Counted from the first letter of the stretch, positions 1 to 11,646 are shown. The stretch is DNA of 64,000 nucleotides from Turnera subulata (GCA_028386065.3 JAKUCV010006880.1:68125-132124), one strand, 5' to 3'. Notes: generated by a model not told the origin, from the letters alone. Numbers and translations are program-made.

Positions 1-650
1 GAGTGCTTCTTCTCTATTGTAATATCTTATGAAGAAATAAATAAGTAGTTCCTTTTTCTGAATCAAGCTTATTATTAAACATAAATGGTAGGAATGATAT
101 AAGATCTAATAAAATCAAGCCTATTATTAGTAACAAAAAAGAATATAAATGATGAAATCACGAATTTCTTGTAAAAATAGAAATTAAATATTCCTTGATA
201 AAACGATGGTCATAATTTGTGCAAGCCGAAAAATGACGTTATTACGTGCGGCGAATTAATGAAAACAATTAGCAACCACTTGATTATAAACCCCACATGA
301 GCAAAAGCGATTTTTCGGGATTCGTATCCCTTTATTGAAGAATCAAGATAGCTAGAATAATGCATGTTAGAAGTGAGCTAGAAAACACAAGTGTTTGTAG
401 CCTGAAAACATGCAAAGTGACAAGAGTAATAATGTAGGCAGTGGTAAAGATTTTCAAAAAAGGAAAGCCTTGAGGAGCATAAACAATTTGTAATTTTGTG
501 AAGAGAGAGGTCTGTTTTACCGTTTATCGAAAAATAGGTAATCGTATTTCTATAAAAGGCAAAGCAATGGTTAGTAAATAATCAAAAGCACTTTAAGAAA
601 AAAATACGATTCAGAGAAAAAAAGATACACAAACCACAACAAGACAAAAA
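1..650. other. AT-rich non-coding stretch, no gene seen
   Basis: No open frame of useful length, RNA gene or recognisable repeat terminus was found. It precedes a LINE-derived reading frame and is probably part of the same repeat-rich neighbourhood. Confidence 0.5.
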
Positions 651-1258
651 ATGCCTGCTCCATCATCTGTCTTCTTTGTTCAGGGAGCCTCCTTAGGAAG
701 GAGAAATCGGTTAGCCTATAGCTTGATAAATGAGCAACAAGAGGAACTGCCGAACGAGCTTGGGAGGATGCCTCGTTTGGTCTTCGTTGACGATCTCTAC
801 TCGTCCCGGTTCTTTGTCACTTCCATGAAGGAGACAATCTTCCTGAAGCACCAAAGTACCCTGCGAGCTTCCTTCTACGGCTCGGCCAATTCCATCATGT
901 TCTTCATCTCTGACAGACTTCAGGAGTTCAGGCTGGTGCCTTCTTGCCAGACTCTGAATGAGGGCAGCTATTACCAAATTTCAATGACTGTTCAGAGCGT
1001 TCCGCGGGCAACTGGCTTACCACCCACTTGGCCAAAAGTTCGCCTTCTGGTTTGGAACTGCAGAGGAATCACTAGGCACTCCAATGAGTTCACACGTACC
1101 TTGAGAGATCTGAAGAACCAGTACAAGCCCAACATGGTTCTGCTCACAGAGACTTTATGGCAGCCTGAGGATAATCACAGTCTCATCCCACTTCATTTTC
1201 CTTCAGCAAACCAGTTCGAACTACATGGCCAAAACAATTCGGGCGGAATGTGGTTCTT
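651..1258 (+). pseudogene. LINE ORF2 fragment: start of the endonuclease domain
   Basis: An open frame starting at 651 contains, from about 1041, the opening of an apurinic endonuclease-like (EEP) domain of plant non-LTR retrotransposons. The signature RLLVWNCRGI is followed by KPNMVLLTETLW and, near the end, NNSGGMWFF. In the family this domain nicks target DNA. Only about 70 residues of it remain, and no reverse transcriptase follows. The first 130 residues of the frame are not recognised. The frame runs on to 1307, but its last 16 codons are antisense copia sequence, because the complementary strand there encodes a copia protease start. The fragment therefore ends at a junction near 1259. 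It is a dead remnant and not a gene. Confidence 0.6.
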
Positions 1259-1778
1259 TGATTATGTACTTGGAGCATCCGCTATCAAGGTACCAAAGTA
1301 CACTTGATGCCTTCAAGCATACCTACAAAACAAATCAATAGGTTTTTGGCACCCAAATCTTCTTGGGTCCTTGAGTGTTAGAGACATAATGGTAATGAGC
1401 TTCATTTTATGCCCAATGCCTATGCCTTGTGAAGCAAACGGGAGCAATATGTCTTATTCTATTGCAATAATGACAAATAACATTTGGATTGTGCATTCTT
1501 CTAGGTTGATAATAGTTACTATATTGCCTATGTTTGTGCATTTTACTAACCTTGTTTTCCTTAGGTTGTACCTTAGGTTTCCTAGGTTTATTGTTCTTCT
1601 TTTTATGTTCATTCTTGAAACCTAGTCCATGCTTATGTGATTGTAAGTTACCTAAGATAGAATTTAGGTTCTTTTGAGGGGTGTTAAATTTTTTTAGTGT
1701 TGTTTCAAGTTCATTAACTTGTTCTTTTAATGTCTCACATGATGAACACTCCCTAGTTTTTTTTTTTAAGTTCTTCAA
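1259..1778 (-). pseudogene. copia pol start: zinc knuckle and protease catalytic motif
   Basis: On the minus strand a coiled-coil-like Lys/Glu-rich segment (about 1778-1560) precedes a CCHC-like knuckle, CHYCNRIRHIAPVC (about 1425-1465). The linker PKKIWVPK follows at about 1350-1370, which is typical of copia polyproteins, and then WYLDSGCSKY (1266-1295). DSG is the active-site triplet of the retrotransposon aspartic protease, here GAT AGC GGA read at 1286-1278. The pieces lie in more than one frame, so the polyprotein is broken by stops and small indels. The sequence switches to an unrelated LINE fragment immediately after the protease motif. Confidence 0.7.
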
Positions 1779-1934
1779 CTTGTTCCCTTAATGACTTACA
1801 TGATGAGCATTCCTTAATTGGACTTTCCGGTTTATTAGCACTCCTCTTTCCGTAAAACTTATTCTCTTCTTTAAGCTTTTCATTTTCACTTGACGCTTTC
1901 TCCATATCATTTTCTAGAGTTGCAAGTTGTTTCT

Positions 1935-3083
1935 TTAAGCCCTTATTAGTTCTAGATGCCGAAATAAATTCACTATAAGTGCATCAAATGCATTTTGCAA
2001 TTCTTCATATGTAAAATCTTCATTTAGAGAAGTGGTACTTACCTCTTCCGGTTCTTCTTCCTTTTTCATGAGACATAGGTTGGCCGTTTCTTCTTCATCG
2101 CTATCGGATGATTCATCGCCGGAATCGTCTCCCCAAGAAATGTATGCCCTTTGCTTCTTGTAGGGCTTCTTTTCCTTTCCTTTCTTTGCCTTGGGGCACT
2201 TGGGCTTGATGTGCCCAACCTCTCCACACCCATAGCACTTAGGTGGACCGAAAAGCTTCCTCCCTTTCCTTTCAAATTCCTTCTTCAAGAATTTGTGAAA
2301 TTTTCGGATGACTAGTCCTAGTTCTTGATCATCATCGCTAGAGTCCATTTCAGTGAGCTCTTGCGTCTTGAAGGTGGAAGCTTAGAGGGCTATGTCCTTC
2401 TTCTTAGGTTCCTGAAAAGAAGGTTTAAGAATTGTAGTTTCATAGGTTAGAAGATTACCTCTAAGATCATCAATGGTTGTGTTCGATGTCCCGATGTTTT
2501 CATAGATTGCGTCGGCTTTAGAACGCCATTCGGGAGTGAGGCATCTAAGAAATTTTCTGACCAAGTCCTTGTCGGAGTAGACATTCTTGAGATCATGAAG
2601 GTTATTTACGATTTTTGAAAATCGATCGAACATCTCCTCTATTCTCTCGTTCTCCTTCATTCGAAAGAGTTTGTATTCTGCAATGAGGGAGTCGATTTTG
2701 GCCTCTCGAACTTGATCGGTTCCTTCGTAGGTGATTTCCAGCTTATCCCACATTTCTTTTGCGGTTGTGCAGCAAGAGATTTTCCGATAATCATCGAGGT
2801 TGACTACACAATATAGCATGTTGATTGCTTTGGCGTTGTTTTCAACCATCGTAATGTCTGCAGCGTCATACTCCGCCTCCGTCTTTGTCACGGTGGTTTC
2901 ACCAACTTTCTTCGTCGGAATTTGCTCTCCGATCTTCATGATTCGCCAAAGAGCATAGTTGTTGGCTTGGAGAAAGATTCTCATCCTCTCCTTCCAGTAG
3001 CTGTAGTTGGTGCCATCAAAGAGCGGTGGACAAGTGGTTGATTGTCCTTCGAAAAGTCCTGCATAATTACTTGAAGAAGCCAT
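1935..3083 (-). pseudogene. copia gag (UBN2 family) with CCHC zinc knuckle, one internal stop
   Basis: The reading begins at ATG 3083 just inside the element. Residues 1-233 carry the gag capsid-like UBN2 domain, with FDGTNYSYWKERM near residue 25 and the conserved EMWDKLE region. A TAA at 2382-2384 interrupts the frame, which resumes without a shift in the next open stretch (2348 to 1935). That stretch has an acidic linker and the nucleocapsid knuckle CYGCGEVGHIKPKC. Gag packages the element RNA. The single nonsense codon, with codons on both sides still in phase, suggests fairly recent inactivation. The frame breaks again before the next knuckle. Confidence 0.8.
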
Positions 3084-3122
3084 GGAAAGTTCCTCTCAAA
3101 CGGTTAAGTTTTTCAGAGAGTT

Positions 3123-3136
3123 TGGCTCCGCTACCA
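3123..3136 (-). promoter_or_regulatory. primer-binding site of the copia element (initiator tRNA-Met)
   Basis: The minus strand reads TGGTAGCGGAGCCA, two bases inside the LTR. It is the exact complement of the last 11 bases plus CCA of the initiator tRNA-Met gene at 55345-55416. The usual plant copia site is TGGTATCAGAGC, so this is a variant form that matches a variant tRNA. Confidence 0.8.
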
Positions 3137-3779
3137 ATTGTTAGAATAGGTGCCCTACGCTAGGGGGGGTGAATAGTGTTTTATGGACAAATAAAAAACT
3201 TGCAGGAAATAATTGCGGAATTGAAAGAATGAAGGACACACCGAATTTTATACTGGTTCACACACACAACTTGTGTGGCTAATCCAGTCCTCCGAGAGAC
3301 TCTCTCGAAGATTTCACTATCTAGGTTAAGCTTCCGGGTGCTTAACAAACCGTATACAAACCTAGAGCTCGAGTCACACGAAACTCTACTTACTTGCTTG
3401 AAGAAACCTCACTTCAAGACTTCTCTCAAGGAAAGAACACACTCTTCCTATGAGTTGCTACAAGGGAACAATCCTCCCTTAAGGTGTATGACAACACTTA
3501 AAATCACTCAAACAAAAGCTCTCTCAAAGAGTGGATATGAGTAACAAGTAAAACTCTATAAAGACAACTCTCAATACTCAAGGATATTAGCTCATAAAAA
3601 TTGTAATGTATGTATGACAATGAATGCTTAAAATATAGAGAGTTGATTGATTCTAAACAGAGATGTAAATCCTCTATTTATATGTCTCAAAACATGTATG
3701 ACCGTTATGGAATCAATCCAAAATACCTTTAGACAAAATAGCTTGGAATGTTGAAAAAGATGTCTGCTCAAAACGACAC

Positions 3780-3885
3780 AACATCGATGTTTAAACTTAG
3801 AACATCGATGTTTGGCCAGTAAATTTGAATTATTGGACCAACGGTCATGAGAACATCGATGTTTACAAAAGGGAACATCGATGTG
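3780..3885. repeat. AACATCGATGTT palindrome array, units 6-7
   Basis: Four boxes of the 12-bp perfect palindrome AACATCGATGTT, or near versions, start at 3780, 3801, 3852 and 3874. They form two pairs with 21- and 22-bp centre spacing. This is the continuation of the array at 5465-5793, separated from it by the nested solo LTR. Confidence 0.9.
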
Positions 3886-3908
3886 TTTGCTAGTAAATAT
3901 GAATTATT

Positions 3909-5441
3909 TGAAAGTATCCGGGCATGCAAATTTACAATCAAATGCAATAACATACGCAACGAAAAAACCGGATACACATGGAGGATCCAAGTGAAGGGTA
4001 GCTAAACCGAATAACAATTTTTACGTACCTAAATCGGTTGAGGTCTTTCACCCAACTGTAGGGACGAATCAGCAAGAGCCGGACAGAAATCCCGCCCGTC
4101 TACGGTATCCACACGAACCGTGATAACTAGTTGGAATCGTCATATGATTACCAACCCGAGCACCCCCGAACTGATGTGCTAGCAGCAGGTTTCGGAAGCT
4201 AGAGTTTGTGGTATTTTCTTCTTTCTCAAAGAAGGTGTGTATGGTCTGAAACTCACAAGAACTCTCAAGACTCTCTCAAGGCTCAATACTCTGAAAAAAT
4301 TTCAAACTCAAAGTGATGAATCCCCAAGCAAAATCAGATTATGCTTAATCAAATCCCACTCACAAAAGCAAGGGACAAAGTGGCCAACACCTTTGGCCAC
4401 CACTAACTCTTGGTGGGATTACACATCACATGGTACTAATTATGGTTCAATAAATCAGACATTTAGTGAACCAAACCAGCCCAAAACGACCCTGGTCCAA
4501 CCACGATCCAACCACAGTCCAACTATGGTCCAACCACAAACTCAAATACCTAGTTCAACCATAGTCCAACCATGGTTCAACCACCAGCTCGAATCAACGG
4601 CTCTAAGTGTATGACCCTGTAGGTACTTGTAACGTCCGACAATAATTGTAAACTCATTTACAATTATAAGCAAAGAGCGGCGTCTAGCAACACATCATTG
4701 CTACCCGAACGACAAGATCAGTACTGATTCATATGCCTCGCAAACATGTCATCGTTCCTTCGTCCCATTACCAAGATTAAACACGAGACATGGAATATGT
4801 CAATCTCGTATATGTTCAATCTCGGTTTCTTGATCCTCGAGTTAACCGCGTAAAACGGATACCTATGATATCACCATATCATAATCTGAGCATGGCCATG
4901 CATTTACGGTTCAACTCTATCAAGATACCATTCGATAATATACCCGTTATATGGGTTGGACGAATCCTCTCTGGATCATACAAAACCCACTACACATTTA
5001 TCATATACCCAATGATTACACTAAGGTCTACTCATTTATGAAATAGCCAAGAGTAATATCAAAGTATACGACTCATATGTTGGGAACCTTGATGATCTCA
5101 GGTCTAAGGACAATACATATAAGAACCGCTATCGACAAACATATAACGTTCCATGTAGCATTCTTATGTGGGTCGGTCCAGTCCACAAGTTCTCTAACTT
5201 GTACCCGTATGTAGAATTCATATCACATATAAATTCTCAACATACGCTAGTCTTAATTTATTATTACAACCCATCCATAATAATAATCGACTAGGGATAT
5301 TTAAGAATATAAAATATTCTAGGGTTATAAATATGTGCAAGCGTTTATCTCATAAACTATATTTATTGGAATAACCTTGATGTGTATACATGACTACAAA
5401 CAATCTTCCATTGATTGGCTTTTGGGCATATTACACTAACA
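3909..5441 (-). mobile_element. nested solo LTR (SIRE/Maximus-like copia), 1533 bp
   Basis: The segment begins TGAAAG and ends CTAACA, so it is bounded by the TG...CA of an LTR. It is flanked by a perfect 5-bp target duplication, TTATT (3904-3908 and 5442-5446). It has no coding domain, primer-binding site or second LTR, so it is best read as a solo LTR left by recombination. On the minus strand it begins TGTTAGTGTAATATGCCC, which I associate with large SIRE-type copia LTRs; that family assignment is from memory. Removing it restores the 75-bp period of the surrounding palindrome array, which independently confirms its borders. Confidence 0.85.
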
Positions 5442-5464
5442 TTATTGAGTCCAACGGTCACTAG

Positions 5465-5793
5465 AACATCGATGTTTACTCACTGAACATCGATGTTCAA
5501 TTGGTTCGGCAAAATCATTTTAAAGCTGATGATCATGGAAACATCGATGTTTACTTGAAGAACATCGATGTTCATTTGGTTCGGCAAAATCAATTTAAAG
5601 ACATCAATTGATGGAACATCGATGTCTAAATTAAAAAATCGATGTTTTGCTGTTGTAAAACATTTTTCAAGTGCAACGGTCATGAGCACATCGATGTTTG
5701 GGATGCCAACATCGATGTTCTGAGCTACTGCCTGTTTTTGAAAGATTGTTTGAAGGCAGGAACTTCGATGTTTAAAACCAGAACATCGATGTT
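5465..5793. repeat. AACATCGATGTT palindrome array, units 1-5
   Basis: Ten boxes start at 5465, 5486, 5540, 5561, 5615, 5635, 5687, 5708, 5761 and 5782. Most are exact AACATCGATGTT and four carry one substitution. They fall into pairs 20-21 bp apart, and pairs repeat every 72-75 bp. The array sits about 270-745 bp into the copia LTR (U3), where enhancer or promoter repeats of plant LTR elements usually lie. Confidence 0.9.
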
Positions 5794-6063
5794 CATTGCT
5801 CAAAAAGCATTTTCATGATTGAAAGGATGCTATTGAATACATGAGTAAAATTGATTTTGTTTTGAGCCAATGTCTTAGAAGTATTGAGTGTTTAACCTTT
5901 GTACAATTTGAGTTCCTAACTCCTCTTGCTTGTCACTTCAATTCTTGTGCTCTTTTGCTCTTTGATTGATTTCTTTTTGCTTCAATATTGTCATCAATTG
6001 AATCATGGTTGGTTTGTCAGTATCAAAACCCTGAAATGAGATAAGGAGGCATGAGTTCTAACA

Positions 6064-6749
6064 CTATAAGCCTTGAGTGCTTGGAAAAACTCTACTTCTC
6101 TAAGCCTAGAAACACATTCTTTAGGCAGAAACTCTGGAAGATTTTCGTGGAAGGCATTAGCAGCGGTCCAACAAGGAGAGGTCAAGAGAGGATCAACCAT
6201 AGAGCTTAGAAGCAGCAAGAAGGTGGGGGTAGAAATCAACCCATTGCAAGGAGCTAGAGGAGGACTGCAAGAGGTAACACTAAAACCTCTTTTTGATTGA
6301 TATTTGTTGATTATATGATGATACTTTTGATGATGTAAGTGGCCGATTTGTGTTATGTTTAGAACTACGTGGCTTTGACCCCGATCACTCGGGTACGTAG
6401 GTAATCTCGGTCTTACAACGGGATGCAAGCCAAATCTTTTTCTTCTCCCCTTCTCTTTATTTTCCACAATTTCACACTTGCACAAGGCACACTTACTTTC
6501 CACAACTGCACAAGGTCTCGAACCAACATGGGTGGGTGCCTAACACCTTCCCATCCATGACGAACCCCCGATCTCATGTCTTTGGTTCGCCATGACCATG
6601 TAGCCTAAAGGAGTCACATGAAGATTTTTCCCAAATTTTGCCCTTAAATAAAATTTGGGTGGTGACTCCAATGACATGGGATTGACTCGATAAAGAAGGT
6701 GAAAGGAATAGGTGAATAGGCCCAAGTGATTTTGGGTCGGGTATTTACA
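6064..6749 (+). repeat. 5' LTR remnant of the Tat-like element
   Basis: These 686 bp align without length change to 12567-13252 of the 3' LTR and end in ...GGGTATTTACA. The first ~920 bp of this LTR are not in the window because a copia element was inserted at its left edge. Confidence 0.85.
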
Positions 6750-6750
6750 G

Positions 6751-6769
6751 TTGGTGACTCCGCTGGGGA
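6751..6769 (+). promoter_or_regulatory. primer-binding site of the Tat-like element
   Basis: TTGGTGACTCCGCTGGGGA follows the LTR end by one base. It closely resembles the tRNA-Arg-type primer site (TGGCGACTC..CTGGGG) typical of the Tat/Ogre group of Ty3/gypsy elements, and it is the main reason for that assignment. Confidence 0.75.
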
Positions 6770-7609
6770 AGTAGTGGGTTCAAGAGACTTTGTGCAATTG
6801 TTGAATCTTGTGTGCTTTTTTACTTGTCATCATAAGTGTCTTGCATTCACGACAATTGATGTGAAGCCTTTATCGTAAGAGGGCGAGGGAATCCAAATCC
6901 GATACATGCTTTTCTTAAGCGATAGTGGTTTGAGTGAACCCGTTTCTCGATGCTTGGGGATTAATTGACCTTGGACCTCACGCGATATCCTTTATCACAT
7001 GTGTATAGGTCAGCCTATTCCCTAGCGGCAACCTTTTGGCCCCCAACCAGCTGCATACCTTGAGCATCTCATGCATGATGAATCAATAAGTGGTATGTGC
7101 ATTTGAGTGATTAATTGTTGTGAATTCAAGTAAGTGTAAATATTGTGCTTTTTCATGTCGATAATCATAAGTAGCGGGACTGCCGTGCTAACTCTGCGTA
7201 GGATGCTATATTGCAAAGTGTGAATTGACGAGTTGGGTAAACAAACCCTAGGGGTGTGAGCATACATGTTTAAACTGATGATAAATTTCTGGTGTTGTCT
7301 CCCCAGTCGACATATATGTTCTGTCGCCCTACCTTGTCTTAGAGAATTCATATTCGCATACATTCGGCATTGCATCCCATGTTTTTCAAAGCACAAAAAT
7401 GAATTCGAGCTAGAGTGTCTCATTTTTCAATTTCCAACCTTTTTGAACATGAGTCTTCATACAATATATATTTTGCGAGAATGAGAAAAATGTTTTGCGA
7501 ATGTATTCATCACACTTCCCCACCATTTTCAACAATAAAACCAAGCTCAAATCTAGGATTCTTGATGGCTATGAACCTCATTCCATAAAAGGCGTATCTA
7601 GAGGGCACC

Positions 7610-8748
7610 ATGAGTGGAAAAGAAGTACAAACCGAGAGAGCAGATTTCATGAAGGAGTTGATGATCGAGTTAGACGATGTTGATTTAAGGGCGCTTATCG
7701 ACGATGTGAGAGCAAGGAAAGCTGAGTTTAATGGAGAGAACGAGGGGTGATCCTTGAAGCAAGGGGCAAGAAAAGCTGTAGGGAAGGAACTAAGGGTTGC
7801 CGATAAGGACAGGCTCAAAAAGCTTGAGGACATGGTGAAAAGCATAAAGAGAAGAGAAGATGACTGGAACTTGGATCGATTATCACTATTCCCTAAAGCT
7901 CGTCTACCCGAGAAGTTCAAGATGCCTGACATGGAAAAGTTCAATGGGACCGGGTGCCCCATAACCCATCTAAAGATTTACGCAAGGATGCTGCAACCTT
8001 TGAGGATAGGGCCTGAGATGATGGTCCAATTGTTTCAGAGAACTTTGTTCGGAGCTGCCTTGAAATGGTTCATGACTTTGGATGAGAACCGAATTGGCCG
8101 ATGGGAGGATATGTGCGAGGAGTTCATAAAACAATACAACTACAACACTGAGGTGGATGTGACTAAGAGGGACCTTGAGACAACCAAGCATGGATCAAGG
8201 AAACATTTTCGGCCTTCATCTCAAGGTGGCGCAGCAAGGCCTCTTTGATGGTGAATAGACCCACGGAGGAGGATCAAGTGCAAATGGTGATCAAGAACCT
8301 TCAACCAGTTTACTATGACCACATGGTAGGCAACTATTATGCCAACTTTAAGGCTCTAATTGGGGCAGGAATTCAATTGGAAGATGCCATAACATCTAGA
8401 AGGGTCAAGGTTGCTAGACACGCTCCACTCCAAGGGTATAATGACAAAAGGATGATTGAAGTCAATAATGTGGATGCACATGCATCTCATCTGGTCATCC
8501 CACCAAAGAGAGAGTTCACTCCATTGCCCGTGCCCATTGGAGAAGTGTTCAAGCAGTGCATAAACGGCGGATTGTTGAAGCCTCTAGAGCCGAAACCATA
8601 TGCAAACCCTACAGTTGATCAAAGTAAATATTTTGAGTATCACCAGACTCAAGGACATACAGTTGACCACTGTGGAAGCTTGCGCCATGCCATTCAGAAC
8701 TTGATCAATAAGGGGTTGTTGACATTGCCTACTATGCATAGATATTGA
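7610..8748 (+). pseudogene. gypsy-type gag, interrupted by one stop and one frameshift
   Basis: ATG 7610 opens a frame stopped by TGA at 7748-7750. The same frame continues to about 8190, where a one-base indel moves reading into the frame that ends at 8748. Recognisable gag features in order are PDMEKFNGTGCPITHLKIY (about 7922-7980), a retrotrans_gag core GAALKWFMTLDENRIGRWEDM (about 8053-8115), then, after the shift, ETFSAFISRWRSKASLMVNRP and QTQGHTVDHC near the C-terminus. The FxGTGCPxTHLK signature is typical of Tat/Ogre gag. Gag would assemble the particle for this non-autonomous element. With two lesions this copy cannot supply it. Confidence 0.8.
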
Positions 8749-11053
8749 TGAGAATCGAGAGTGGAGAGTCTAAATTTTCATAAAGAGTGATGGTTTAATC
8801 CCATTAAACTCACTTTATTTTCAAGTATTTGAATAATTGTACCTTTTAGTCCCTCTCAAAGAATAAAATTTTATGCCCTCATCTTTGTGTGGCAAAAATT
8901 TAACAAATTTTCATGAAAGTCCCTTGACTTAACCCGAGGACCTTTCAATGAACTACGAAGACCTGATTCTGTGGGTGTAAACCACTCCTACCTAAACACT
9001 TATCTTTTTCAGCCTTCAAACATAAACCCAAGTTAACCTTCAAACATCTATCCATTCCATCCTCCACATAGACCCCATCACATTCACCTTGAACATTTGT
9101 CTAAAAGAATTACCTCCCGAAAATGAATCTAGCTTCCTAAAGAGTTTTATCTAAATGCACATATTCAAACGGGTCACTCTCCTCGAAAAAAAGTGGAAAA
9201 AGAAAAAAAAGAAAAAAAAAGAGAAGGGGAGATGAAGAAGAAAAAAAAAAGAAAAAAAAGAACGAGGAAAGGAAAAGTAACCCTTAGTGCCTGAATGATG
9301 GATTCATCACCTATTTTTTAAAATCAAGAGGAAGCCATGAAGGAAAAAGACAATTGTTCTCCTACAAACCTACCACATTCAACTTCCCACAAGACATTAT
9401 CTTGACAAACGCCTCTAATCAAAACCACATCCACAGATACGTAGGTAACCCGGAAACGGGCCCGGTCTAATCAAATGCTTAGGTTGGTTCAATTGACAAG
9501 ATTGAAATTTTTTTTTGCATCTCAAGGTGCAATATGCCACGAGGGTATTCAAATGCAAATTTTTTGGATTCTGTCTCTCAAGATCGACAAAGTATCATCC
9601 CTCTCTCTCGAGCACAATTTTTCTTCCTCAAGGTTGTTAATTGGTCCCCCGCCAGCTCTAGTTATCCATTCGCGTACCTCTTCAATAGCTTCTCAAGCAT
9701 ATCTCCTATGACTCATCACGATTGCGTCCCTCCAAGGGTTTGTGGTTGCTACTCCCTTGAAGAAAGGCAAAAAAAAAAAAAAGAGAGAGAGAATTGAAAA
9801 AAGAGTCTGCTAGGGTGAAAACCTGAAAGGGCAGCCTAGGCAAAATTTAGGACACGCCTGCTAGATTGAAAACCCGAAAGATTGGTCTAGGAAAACGTTA
9901 AGGCAAAAATAGGGAGAGTAACCACTGGCCATAAAGGAGTGCCTGAACCTCATCCACTCTCACCAAGTCTCCTCGCCTCCAACCCCATCGCTTCGTAAGA
10001 TGATCTTTCATGCACCTGGAAGTTTTTAGTCGACCACTCATGGGGTTCTTATTTGAAAAAATTGTTCATGGTCAAGTAAGAATCCTTCACATGAAGCTTT
10101 AGTATTCTTGATGAAATAATTCGCCTTTTCCTCAAGTTTCTTAACTTTCACCTTGGCTCGAATGATTTTCAATGCTCATGCATCATGTTAGGGGCACTTG
10201 CACCTAAACATATTTTGAAGAAATAGATGGCACTTGCATCCACATATGTAGAGTTAGGAAACACTTGCATCAAAAAACTCACATGTAGAAACTAGGGGCA
10301 CCCCCATGCATTGAAAAGATGACATGCTCATGCATCACTAACATATAGAACGTAAATTTCTTGACAAGATAGACTTGGTTGAGGGTAAAGGGTCAACAAA
10401 GGTGACAACATTGGAAATTCATCATTTGATGTAGACTTACATTTCTTAGAGTTGTTAGCCGAAAAGGGGGGCATGTAAAGCCTTATTTTCCCAACTCGTC
10501 AGACTAACATCGCACAATAGAGGCACATCGACATTGAGGTTAGACCTACATCATGACATTAGGGGCACGGCGGGCCCATGATCCGGGTTAATGAGGCTGC
10601 AAGGGGTATGCTACCACATCTTTGGAGTTAGATTTCTAGGGCATGCTGCGAATTTGAGATTTGCTTGGGGCATGCTACCCCACTCTGATTGATTGATTCC
10701 CAAGAGCGCGGTGGCCCACCTATTGGACCAAGGGTTGAGACACCCAAGATGATTTTAAACTAGGGGCATGTTAGATCTCGTCTTTTCAAATCGTAACTAG
10801 ATGATGCTGGGGGCATCACGCCCCACCTCGAGAAAATTGAACCAGGGGCATGACGTACCCGCATCTAGGCAAAGGGGCACAACACGCCCCACCTCTTTCA
10901 AACCCACTAGGGAACCTGAGAACACGAGAAGTATGAGACATATGTGATGCTAGGGGCACGATACCCGACCCTATGTTGATTATGGACTAGTGAGCTTGAG
11001 AAATAGAGTAGACTTCCAGCTATGGATAAGGGGTTTGTTCAGCCTCAAAATTT
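8749..11053 (+). other. non-coding interior of the Tat-like element
   Basis: No pol domain was found in any frame. The region has a polypurine A/G tract (about 9190-9270), a second A/GA run (9768-9792), and a duplicated sentence-like motif around GAAAACCYGAAAG (about 9818 and 9870) that I know from Tat-type interiors. From 10190 to 10960 AGGGGCAY motifs recur, often followed by short inverted GGGC/GCCC pieces. Confidence 0.6.
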
Positions 11054-11353
11054 AAGATCTCTTGGTCCCTCCTTTAGTCGCTTGGCTATATCCTCATGGA
11101 TAAGATCTCTTGATGCCTCTCTTAGTGGCTTGGCTATATCCTCATGGATAAGATCTCTTGATCCCTCTCTTAGTCGCTTGGCTATATCCTCATGGATAAG
11201 ATCTCTTGATCCCTCTTTTAGTTGGCTATATCCTCATGGATAAAATCTCTTGATCCCTCTCTTAGTCGCTTGGCTATATCCTCATGGATAAGATCCCATG
11301 ATCCCTCTTTTAATCGCGTGGCTATATCCTCATTGATAAGATCTCTTGATCCG
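11054..11353 (+). repeat. 48-bp minisatellite, seven copies
   Basis: Units starting AAGATCTCTTGATCC recur at 11054, 11102, 11150, 11198, 11242, 11290 and 11338. The spacing is 48 bp except one 44-bp step, where four bases are deleted. Because 48 is divisible by three, the array makes a spurious 16-residue peptide repeat. It lies in the interior of the Tat-like element and is probably replication slippage within it. Confidence 0.9.
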
Positions 11354-11373
11354 ATAAATGATTCTATCACCTA

Positions 11374-11524
11374 GGGATGAGATGATTCCCGAGACTTGGG
11401 ATGAGATGATTCCCAAATCGAAACCCAACAAGGATGGGAGTATTCCTTGACGACAACCTGGGATGAGATGATTCCCAGAATCCGAGGGCCCGTCCCTCAA
11501 AACTTCAGGATGAGATGATTCCTG
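11374..11524 (+). repeat. spaced GGGATGAGATGATTCCC motif, four copies
   Basis: Copies lie at 11374, 11398, 11460 and about 11507 (the last slightly degenerate). The GGGA and TCCC ends are inverted. The core TGAGATGATT appears again three times in the following 3' LTR (near 11720, 11828 and 11918), always on the same strand. Confidence 0.8.
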
Positions 11525-11646
11525 TAGAGGAGCAGGGGATGCTCCAAAACTTGGCACACACCACACATCTATCACTGAAATTTGGTTATTCCTTTTCTTA
11601 CGTTGTTTAGTCCTTAGTCTCTAAGGACTCACCAACGAGGGGCATC

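Larger units (their letters stand above)
1259..6063 (-). mobile_element. Ty1/copia LTR retrotransposon, 3'-truncated, minus strand
   Basis: Reading on the minus strand, the element has a 5' LTR (6063 to 3139, itself interrupted by another LTR), a 2-nt gap, a primer-binding site complementary to initiator tRNA-Met, a UBN2-type gag, two zinc-knuckle regions and the first residues of protease. It then stops at about 1259. Integrase, reverse transcriptase, RNase H and the 3' LTR are absent. The LTR has inverted ends TGTTAGAA...TTCTAACA. The base run just outside it (6064-6068, ctata) also occurs at the homologous point of the other Tat-like LTR (12567-12571), so it inserted into that older LTR. 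Several stops and frameshifts show it is inactive. Confidence 0.85.
3139..6063 (-). repeat. 5' LTR of the copia element (about 1387 bp without its insert)
   Basis: The LTR is bounded by TGTTAGAA at 3139 and TTCTAACA ending at 6063. The spacing to the primer-binding site fixes the 3139 boundary. Removing the nested solo LTR and one target duplication (3909-5446) leaves about 1387 bp. The U3 part lies at the high-coordinate end and contains a seven-unit array of paired palindromes. No second LTR of this element is in the window. Confidence 0.8.

Noticed and set aside
3780..5793. CRISPR-like array
   Set aside because: Repeats are 12-bp palindromes inside an LTR of a plant genome, spacers are not unique, no cas genes.
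6003..6503. 166-codon minus-strand frame, and similar at 12542-12742
   Set aside because: Antisense to the Tat-like LTR and duplicated in the other LTR; no domain.
11022..11243. 73-codon frame with a 16-residue repeat
   Set aside because: Produced by a 48-bp minisatellite whose unit is divisible by three; not a protein repeat.
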